In this document: positions 58,061 through 64,000 of the stretch, in pieces
Layout: each line of letters starts with the position of its first letter
How positions within the stretch are numbered: position 1 is the stretch's first letter
NCBI GenBank assembly: GCA_963735045.1
Contig: CAVTIZ010000003.1
Coordinates: 186,001-250,000 of the forward strand
DNA length: 64,000 nucleotides
Direction: 5' to 3'
Source: Salsipaludibacter sp963735045
Lineage (GTDB): Bacteria > Actinomycetota > Nitriliruptoria > Nitriliruptorales > Nitriliruptoraceae
Notes under the pieces: generated by a model
What the model saw: only the letters and a program-made list of their open reading frames with translations
What the model was told of the DNA's origin: nothing
The model's database searches: none
Made by a program: the position numbers and the translations under genes

Positions 58061-59028
58061 CAGACCTGTCCTTCCTCGCGGATGAAGCGGCGTTGCACCA
58101 ACGTGATCGCCAGCACGATCACGAAGAACACCACCGCGATGGCCGAGCCACGACCGATGGCCTGCTCGTTGAAGCCGGTCTGGACCATCTCCAGCATCAT
58201 CGTGCGGGTGGCGTCCAGCGGGCCGCCGGGACTCTGGGGCATCAGGTAGACCTGGTCGAACAACCGGAAGGCCAGGATCGTGGTCACGGTGACGACGAAG
58301 ATCAGGCCGTTGCGGATGCCCGGCAGCGTCACGTTGGTGAACTGCTGCCACCGGGTCGCCCCGTCCAGCGACGCCGCCTCGTAGAGCGTGTCCGGAACGT
58401 CCTGCAGTGACGCCAGCAGGATGATCATCTGGAAGCCGACCCCCTGCCAGATCGACACGATCATCACGGCCGGCAGCGCCCACGTGGTCGAGTTGAGCCA
58501 GTCCGGCGCGAAGGCCCCGAAGGTGATCACCTCCATGACGGCGTTGATCAACCCGTCGGGGTTGAACAGCAGGACCCAGATCGTGGACGCGGCGGCCATG
58601 ACGGTGACGACCGGCATGAAGTAGATCGTGCGGAAGACGGTGCGTCCCGGGATCTGCTGGTTGACCAGGATCGCCAGCATCAGGGCCAGGAACGTCTGGA
58701 CCGGGACGACGACCAGCACGAAGATGGTGTTGTTGAGCAGCCCCCGCCAGAACGTCCCGCTGGTCAGCACCTCGACGTAGTTGTCGACCCCCGTGAAGCG
58801 GGTCGGCAGCGGGGTGATCAGGCGCGCGTTGGTGAACGAGAACGCGATCGCCAGGACGAACGGGATGATCAGGAAGACCAGCAGGAACAGCAGCCCCGGC
58901 GCCGAGAAGGACCATGCGGTCCTGGCCTCGTTGCGCCGCGTGGGCGCCGGCCCGACGTCCGGGGCGTCGTCGGCATCCCGGTCGACGTCGCGATCCATGT
59001 CGGAGGGGACGGCGGCGGTGGATGACAT
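58060..59028 (-). CDS. Carbohydrate ABC transporter permease (MalF-type)
   Basis: A 322-residue permease with six helices after a 40-residue acidic N-terminus: WSFSAPGLLFLLVFLIIPFVL, then GLLNNTIFVLVVVPVQTFLALMLAILV. The ATPase-contact loop is DTLYEAASLDGATRWQQF. MalF-type order (it precedes the MalG-type gene, as in most sugar importers). It starts at ATG 59028, 78 bp after the stop codon of the binding-protein gene. Together with its partner it moves a sugar, perhaps a fructoside given the GH32-like gene. Confidence 0.93.
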   Translation of the reverse strand: MSSTAAVPSDMDRDVDRDADDAPDVGPAPTRRNEARTAWSFSAPGLLFLLVFLIIPFVLAIAFSFTNARLITPLPTRFTGVDNYVEVLTSGTFWRGLLNNTIFVLVVVPVQTFLALMLAILVNQQIPGRTVFRTIYFMPVVTVMAAASTIWVLLFNPDGLINAVMEVITFGAFAPDWLNSTTWALPAVMIVSIWQGVGFQMIILLASLQDVPDTLYEAASLDGATRWQQFTNVTLPGIRNGLIFVVTVTTILAFRLFDQVYLMPQSPGGPLDATRTMMLEMVQTGFNEQAIGRGSAIAVVFFVIVLAITLVQRRFIREEGQV

Positions 59029-59106
59029 GACGGCTCCTCGTGCGGGGCGGTGCGGGTGGGTCTGGGTGGATGCGGGTCGGCCCGGAGGGCGACGTCGGGT
59101 GGGGAC

Positions 59107-60478
59107 TCAGCCGTCGGGGCTGGCGTCCTCGGTGGGTTCGGGGAAGCCCTCGTTGGCCTCGATGTCGGCGTCGATGGACCCGACGGCGCCGTCCAGGGTC
59201 GCCTGGACGTCCGCGCCCTGGATGATGTCGTCGATCACCGTGCGGAACTGGGTCGTGATGGCCGGATAGGCGGGGGTCACCGGCCGGGGCACGGCGACGT
59301 CGGGTGCGCGGTCCAGCTGCTGGACGAAGAGCTCGAGTTCCCCGCCCTCGCCGTACAGGTCGGACGCCTCGATGGCGCTCTGGGTCCCGGGCACGGCGCC
59401 GTTGGCCTCGGTGATCGCACCGATGACGTCCTGGCTCATCATGTAGGCGATCAACGCCCAGGCGGCGTCGGGGTCCTCGGTGGTGGAGGCCATGCCCCAG
59501 GCCCAGGACCCCAGCCCCGTCTTCGTGCCGGTGCCGAAGTCCGGCAGGGGGAGGATGACGAGGTCGTCGCCGGCGGCCTCCTTGTAGGGCGCGTACATCC
59601 AGTGGCCCACCCAGGAGATGGGGGCGCGCTTGGACAGGAAGTTGGAGTCGTCGGCGGCGGCGGTGTCGACCAGGCCGTCCTCGATCCAGCCCTGGAACGT
59701 CTCGCAGGCCCGCGACCGCCTCGGGGGAGTTCAGGACGCCGTCGGCCGTCGGCTCACCGTCGAGGGTCACCAGGTTCGCACCGGCCGACCACACCACGGG
59801 CTGGTAGGCGTAGCTGAACCACTCGCCCTGGGATCCGTACCAGAACTTGGGGTCCAACGGTCGCTCGTACCCGACGTCCTGCAGCGCGACCAGGACATCG
59901 CGGAACTCCTCGGCGGTCCAGGCGTCGTCGATGCCCTCGGGGATGCGGACCCCGGCCTCCTCCAGGGCCGATCGCCACGCGTACAGGCCCAGCCCGGAGT
60001 CGAAGGATCCCACCGACCAGAGGTGGTCGGCGTACGTGCCCTGCTCGACCAGGGAGGGCAGGACGTCGTCACGGAGGTCGTCGGGGATGCAGTCGTCCAG
60101 GGGGGACAGGCTGCCGTTCCACGCCAGGTTGGCCATGGTCGGGCCGTCGTGGTCCAGCACGTCCGGGAGGTCGTCGGAGGCGGCGGCCGCATTGATGTTG
60201 TCGCTGTACTGGCCCTCGGGGATCAGGGTCAGTTCGGCGGTCAAGCCCAGGTCGGCGCCGGGTCCGTCGTTGAAGGCGGCGACGGCGTCGGAGATGGGTC
60301 CGGCCTCGGTGCCCTCGTGGGCGAACATCGTGACGGTGTCGACGGTGATCTCGCCGTCGCAGACGGCCGGGTTGATCCCGAGGTCACCGCCGCAGCCGGT
60401 GAGCACCAGCGCGGCCGCCGCCATGCCCACCGCGCGGGTCGCGAGTGTGCTCGGGACCGGGCCGTGGGGGAGCGACAT
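59107..60478 (-). pseudogene. ABC sugar-binding lipoprotein interrupted by a frameshift
   Basis: The N-terminal part (60478 down to about 59711) begins with a signal peptide and lipobox VLTGC (Cys 29), then a group-1 sugar-binding fold (TVTMFAHEGTEAGPISDAVAAF, LIPEGQYSDNINAAAASDDLPDVLDHDGPTMANLAW, WSVGSFDSGLGLYAWRSAL). It stays in family up to NSPEAVAGL. The rest (CETFQGWIEDGLVDTAAAD, VGHWMYAPYKEAAGDD, ending in PTEDASPDG at 59107) is in the +1 frame. Removing one C from the CCC run at 59709-59711 would join the two into one normal 456-residue protein. This is either a real mutation or an assembly/sequencing error in a GC-rich run. The N-terminal frame stays open beyond the shift into the permease genes. 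Confidence 0.85.
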
Positions 60479-60493
60479 CTGGCGTCTTTCGAT

Positions 60494-60511
60494 TGTTAAA
60501 CTGATTGAACA
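60494..60511. promoter_or_regulatory. Candidate LacI-type operator over the transporter promoter
   Basis: TGTTAAAC-TG-ATTGAACA is an 18-bp imperfect palindrome (6 of 8 positions matched). It overlaps the -10 element and start point of the promoter at 60509-60537. It also sits in the A+T-richest patch of the locus. Repression by the adjacent LacI-family protein is inferred. Confidence 0.55.
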
Positions 60512-60537
60512 CTAGCCATGGATGGGTTTGGCGTCAA
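60509..60537 (-). promoter_or_regulatory. Promoter of the sugar ABC transporter operon
   Basis: TTGACG (60537-60532) and TAGTGT (60514-60509) on the minus strand are separated by 17 bp, the best -35/-10 pair seen in the window. The leader would be about 24 nt before ATG 60478. Confidence 0.75.
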
Positions 60538-60760
60538 GGGTCGGACGCCGATCGGGTGCGACGAGTGGTCGTCGGCGCCGGCTCGTCGTGACCGCGCGCC
60601 GTGGTCGACGGTGCTCCGGTCGGCGTCGTGGTGGTCGCCCTCGCCGGGCCCATCCGACCCCCGAGGCCCGGACCCGTCGGGCCTGCGCGGCCGGTGCGGG
60701 TGCCGGGTCTAGGATCGGTCGGGACCGCGACATCGGGTCGGGACCGAGACGGGGGGCGTC

Positions 60761-62188
60761 GTGCAACGACCGGACTGGGACGGACCACTGGACCTGGCGG
60801 TGCGGGCGGCGCGCGAGTGGCTTGACGGCGTCGGTGACCGTCCGATCCGACCGGAGCAGGACCTCGACGACCTCCTCGGCGTCCTGGACCGCCCGCTGCC
60901 CGATGGCCCGTCGGACGCCCGGACCGTGGTCGCCGACCTGGTGGACGCGGCCGAACCCGGCCTGCTCGCGATCAACTCGCCCCGCTTCCACGGCTGGGTC
61001 ATGGGCGGGGTCACCCCCGCCGGCGTGGCCGCAGACTGGCTGGTCACCGCCTGGGACCAGAACGCCGGCATGGCCGCACCCACCCCGGCGACCACCGCGC
61101 TGGAACTCGTGGCCGCGCGCTGGGTCAAGGAACTGCTGGGGTTGGATCCCGAGGCCAGCGTCGGCTTCGTCACGGGCGGGACCATGGCCAACCTGGTCTG
61201 CCTCGCCGCGGCCCGGGACGCGGTCCTGGCGGCCCACGACTGGGACGTGGAGTCGCGTGGCCTGCCGGGCGGCCCGGCCGTGCGCGTGATCGGCACCGAC
61301 CACACCCACAACGCGGTGGCCAAGTCGTTGCGGATCCTCGGGTTGGGCCAGGACCGCATGGTCCGGGTCGCCACCGACGCCAACGCCAGGATGGACCCGG
61401 ATGCCCTCGCGGCGGCGGTGGCCCGGATCACGGGACCGCTGGTGGTCACGACCCAGGCCGGCGACGTCCACACCGGGGGCATCGACGACCTCGACGCGAT
61501 CGCCGACGTGCTGGACGCGGCCCGTGCCGAGCGTCCCGACGGGGACGTGTGGCTGCACGTCGACGGGGCCGTCGGGCTGTGGGGGATGGCCTCGCCACGT
61601 CTGCGCCCTGCCTTCGCCGGGGTCGAGCGTGCCGATTCGTGGTCGACCGACGCCCACAAGTGGCTCAACACCCCCTACGACTGCGGGATCGCCATCACCC
61701 GTCATCCCGAGGCGCACCGACGCGCGTTCTCGATGTCGGGCGACTACCTGGCGATGGACGACTCGATGCCCAATCCCGGCGACTGGGCACCCGAGATGAG
61801 CCGTCGGGCCCGTGGGGTGCCGGTGTGGGCCGTGCTGGCGTCACTGGGCCGGGCCGGGGTGGTCGAGATGGTCGAGCGGACCCACCGGATGGCGGTGCGG
61901 TGCGCGCGGCTGTTGGCGGCCCAGGACGGCATCGAGGTGCTCAACGAGGTCGACCTGAACCAGGTGCTGGTCCGCTTCACCGACGACGAGGGCAATGCCA
62001 CCGACCACACCCCGGCCGTGCTCGCCGCCGTGCAGCAGTCCGGTGCCAGTTACCCGACGCATGCCTCCTGGGACGGTGCCCCCGCCGTGCGCATCTCGGT
62101 CAGCCACTGGGCCACCGACACCGACGACATCGACCGAACCGTGTCGGCCCTCCTCCAGGCCCACGCCCGCCTCCGCACCCCTGCCTGA
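60761..62188 (+). CDS. Group II PLP-dependent decarboxylase/aminotransferase-like protein
   Basis: A 475-residue protein of the aromatic-L-amino-acid/glutamate decarboxylase fold. The segments NSPRFHGWVMGGVTPAGVAADW and GFVTGGTMANLVCLAAARD (PLP phosphate) are followed by TTQAGDVHTGGIDDLDAI, WLHVDGAVGLWG (cofactor Asp) and DSWSTDAHKWLNTPYDCG with the Schiff-base Lys300. Aromatic-substrate enzymes usually have HVDAAYAG at this place; the change to GAVGLW and lack of a close hit to a known subfamily make the substrate uncertain (an amino acid decarboxylase or a related lyase). GTG 60761 after a GGGGGG run. It faces the ABC transporter promoter. Confidence 0.85.
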   Translation: MQRPDWDGPLDLAVRAAREWLDGVGDRPIRPEQDLDDLLGVLDRPLPDGPSDARTVVADLVDAAEPGLLAINSPRFHGWVMGGVTPAGVAADWLVTAWDQNAGMAAPTPATTALELVAARWVKELLGLDPEASVGFVTGGTMANLVCLAAARDAVLAAHDWDVESRGLPGGPAVRVIGTDHTHNAVAKSLRILGLGQDRMVRVATDANARMDPDALAAAVARITGPLVVTTQAGDVHTGGIDDLDAIADVLDAARAERPDGDVWLHVDGAVGLWGMASPRLRPAFAGVERADSWSTDAHKWLNTPYDCGIAITRHPEAHRRAFSMSGDYLAMDDSMPNPGDWAPEMSRRARGVPVWAVLASLGRAGVVEMVERTHRMAVRCARLLAAQDGIEVLNEVDLNQVLVRFTDDEGNATDHTPAVLAAVQQSGASYPTHASWDGAPAVRISVSHWATDTDDIDRTVSALLQAHARLRTPA

Positions 62189-62725
62189 CGCCCCCCCCGG
62201 CCCGACCCCGATCGTCCCCGCCCCCTGCGCGTCACCCGCCCTCTGCGCCTCACCCGCGCCTCGCCGGCGTCACCTGCGTCACCTCCCCACCCGATGTGAA
62301 TCCGCCCGCCCGATGTGGTCGGGCCCGGCATCCCGTGGTCGTCCACATCGGGGGTGCACGCGCTCCTCCCCGGGTGGCACCGTGCTCGACGCCGGAACCC
62401 GATGTGGCTTCCCCCGGCTGATGTGGGCGGGCCCGGCGTCCCGTGGTCGTCCACATCGCCCGGGACGAGGCACATCGCGTCGAGGTGGCGGGCGACGGGC
62501 GGTGGGCGACGGGTGGAGGGGTCGACGGGCGGTGGGCGACGGGCGGAGGGGTCGACGGGTGGAGGGGTCGACGGGTGGAGGGGTCGACGGGTGGTGGGCG
62601 ACGGACGGGGAGGAGTGGATGCGGCTTGGAGGGGCGGTGGGTGGCGCACAGGGGCTAGCGTTCGACGACGAGGTCCGGGGGCGTGGCGCACCCGCGACCG
62701 TGGGTGCCGGACGTGGAGGTTCGAG
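62189..62725. repeat. Repeat-rich intergenic region
   Basis: 537 bp without a supportable gene. A unit of about 60 bp occurs twice (around 62293-62354 and 62401-62462). Both contain GATGTGG, then GGGCCCGGC(A/G)TCCCGTGGTC and CCACATC, forming a 7-10-bp hairpin (62309-62352 and 62420-62457). A G-rich tandem repeat of 14/16-bp units GTCGACGGGTGGAGGG runs from about 62489 to 62611. Confidence 0.8.
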
Positions 62726-63598
62726 GTGGCGCAGGTCGAGCGGGTCGAGCACGACGGGCTGGTGTTGTGGGCCCGCCTGGACGGGCCCGACGACGGGCCG
62801 GTGGTGGTGTTGCTGCATGGGTTCCCGCAGGCAGCCGACACCTGGGACGACGTCGTGGAGCACCTGGTGGCGGCCGGGTGTCGCACGATCGCCTTCGACC
62901 AGCGTGGCTACGACGCCGAGGCCCGGCCGGACGCCGTCGACGCCTACGGGATGTCCCACCTCGTCGGTGACGTGGTGGCTGTCCTCGACCACGTCGGGAT
63001 CGACCGGGCGCACGTGGTCGGCCACGACTGGGGCGGCGCCGTGGGGTGGGCGCTGGCCATGCGGGCACCGCAACGCGTGGCGACACTCACGGTGTTGTCG
63101 ACACCGCACCCGATCGCGCTCGCGCGGTCCTTCACGTCGTCGTGGCAGGCGGTGAGGTCGTGGTACGTGCCGCTGTTCCGAAGCCGGTTCGCCGAGGCCG
63201 TGGTCGGCCGTGGCCTGCAGCGGCAGCTGGAGCGCTCGGGCGTGCCGGCCGCGACGGCCGCCCGGTACGCCGAGCGCATGGCCGAGCCCGGCGCGCTGAC
63301 GGGCGCCCTCAACTGGTACCGGGCCCTGTCGTTCGGGGGCGAGCCGTCCGACGACGACGTCGGGGCCGGCGGCACCACGATCCGGGTGCCCACGACCTAC
63401 GTCTGGGGGCGTGACGACCCCGCACTCGGCCCGCGCGCGGCCCTGCTGACCGCCGACCACGTCGACGCGGACTATCGCTTCGCGCCACTGGCCGCGGGTC
63501 ACTGGCTGCCCGAGACCCGGGCCGACGTCGTCGCGACGCTGGTGGGTGAACGGGTCGCGTCGGACACGGTCGGGTCCGACCCCGACCGGGACGGCTGA
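62726..63598 (+). CDS. Alpha/beta hydrolase, epoxide-hydrolase-like
   Basis: A 290-residue alpha/beta-fold enzyme. LLHGFPQAADTWDDVV gives the oxyanion hole, and VVGHDWGGAVGWALA carries an Asp nucleophile (D in HDWGG), as in epoxide hydrolases and dehalogenases, not serine esterases. The cap domain lies between about 135 and 200, and the His/acid part is VPTTYVWGRDDPALG ... LAAGHWLPETRADVV. Start GTG 62726 is supported by GGAGG at 6 bp; upstream in-frame residues come from the repeat region. Substrate unknown. Confidence 0.9.
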   Translation: MAQVERVEHDGLVLWARLDGPDDGPVVVLLHGFPQAADTWDDVVEHLVAAGCRTIAFDQRGYDAEARPDAVDAYGMSHLVGDVVAVLDHVGIDRAHVVGHDWGGAVGWALAMRAPQRVATLTVLSTPHPIALARSFTSSWQAVRSWYVPLFRSRFAEAVVGRGLQRQLERSGVPAATAARYAERMAEPGALTGALNWYRALSFGGEPSDDDVGAGGTTIRVPTTYVWGRDDPALGPRAALLTADHVDADYRFAPLAAGHWLPETRADVVATLVGERVASDTVGSDPDRDG

Positions 63599-63770
63599 CG
63601 CGGACGTCGGCCGGGACCGGGTCCCCCATCGCCTCGGGACTCCGTGGCAGGCATGCGCGCGGACGACGCGTGGCTGCGACGACGGTGGTGCGGGGCGACG
63701 CGCCCCCGGCGCACACGGTCGTGGATCATGGGCCATGCTGGGGCCTCGTCGACGAATGATCGGAACTCCC

Positions 63771-64000
63771 ATGGGCCTGGACGACTTCCGCCGTGAACCG
63801 CTGCTGTTCGGACCCTCGCCAGTCCATCCGCTGCCACGGTTCAGCGCGGCGCTCGGGGGCGAGGTGGAGGTGTGGGCCAAGCGCGAGGACTGCAACTCGG
63901 GGATCGCCTACGGCGGCAACAAGGTCCGCAAGCTGGAGTACCTGGCCGCCGACGCGATCGACACCGGGTGTGACACGCTGGTGTCGATCGGGGGGATCCA
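63771..64000 (+). CDS. acdS: 1-aminocyclopropane-1-carboxylate deaminase, N-terminal part
   Basis: The first 76 codons of a gene cut by the right edge. MGLDDFRREPLLFGPSPVHP, then VWAKREDCNSGIAYGGNKVR, KLEYLA and DTLVSIGGIQ reproduce the ACC deaminase/D-cysteine desulfhydrase family. The PLP Lys falls at 51, the same number as in characterised AcdS. AcdS breaks ACC to ammonia and 2-oxobutyrate and lowers plant ethylene; D-cysteine desulfhydrase is the close alternative, and the residues that separate them are outside the window. ATG 63771 gives the family N-terminus. Confidence 0.88.
   Translation, partial: MGLDDFRREPLLFGPSPVHPLPRFSAALGGEVEVWAKREDCNSGIAYGGNKVRKLEYLAADAIDTGCDTLVSIGGI

Noticed and set aside
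57164..60478. A single 1104-codon minus-strand frame covering a binding protein and two permeases
   Set aside because: Only the ends match protein families in this frame. The middle is Arg/Gly-rich and antisense in style to the real permease frame at 58060-59028. It is open because of GC bias and the frameshift at 59709.

Overview
The window is about 73-74% G+C with the gene families of a high-GC actinobacterium: a WhiB protein, a SigR/RsrA-type redox sigma pair, a PdtaS-type kinase, DUF3499, DUF5317 and SecA with a C-terminal zinc motif. Two blocks keep the order seen in Mycobacterium tuberculosis. The first, 0-20 kb, matches the Rv3219-Rv3259 neighbourhood: metallopeptidase, DUF3499, manB, comF, hpf, secA, SigH/RshA-like pair, pdtaS, whiB1. 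The second, 26-44 kb, matches argS-lysA-hom-thrB-rho. Many unusual insertions and generally low identity to the well-known genera suggest a deep-branching lineage (for example Nitriliruptoria/Euzebyales); this is a guess from gene content.

Layout. 0-4.5 kb: metallopeptidase (partial), DUF3499, phosphomannomutase, a Trm112-like protein, purine nucleoside phosphorylase, ComF. 4.6-10 kb: short HPF, a LuxR-type HTH protein, a DisA_N-type diadenylate cyclase, SecA. 10-16 kb: two overlapping small genes, SigR/RsrA, an epimerase-like protein lacking its catalytic YxxxK, DUF5317, an orphan sigma region-4 protein, a PdtaS-like kinase, and WhiB1 with a CRP-like site in its leader. 16-20 kb: cbs-metB-diacylglycerol kinase on the minus strand, and tRNA-Arg(CCG). 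20-26.5 kb: MtfA peptidase, three tandem fasciclin lipoproteins with shared operators and terminators, a polytopic molybdopterin oxidoreductase, and two DUF202-type membrane proteins. 26.7-35.6 kb: argS and an AddAB-like helicase-nuclease pair. 35.7-44.2 kb: lysA, a GNAT, a lipoprotein, hom, thrB (thrC is absent) and rho. 44.3-54.6 kb: a PNPOx-like protein, a repeat-rich interval, a class B penicillin-binding protein, a GH13 enzyme, a giant SARP/NB-ARC/TPR regulator and YceI. 54.8-60.5 kb: a sugar locus with a LacI regulator, a GH32-like enzyme, two ABC permeases and a frameshifted binding protein. 60.7-64 kb: a group II PLP decarboxylase, an alpha/beta hydrolase and the start of ACC deaminase.

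Points most worth a second look are the diadenylate cyclase next to hpf and secA, the whiB1 leader carrying a perfect TGTGA-N6-TCACA site, the duplicated fasciclin units with a conserved TACGACAG-type palindrome, a dispersed hairpin element at 44.9 and 55.0 kb whose stem is kept by G-U wobble, the degenerate epimerase, the sigma-4 orphan coupled to pdtaS, the LacI gene reading into repeats, the frameshifted binding protein, and several intergenic minisatellites with periods of about 9-16 bp. No CRISPR array, prophage, transposase or obvious defence island was found. The repeats and frameshift could not be tested against reads or databases here.
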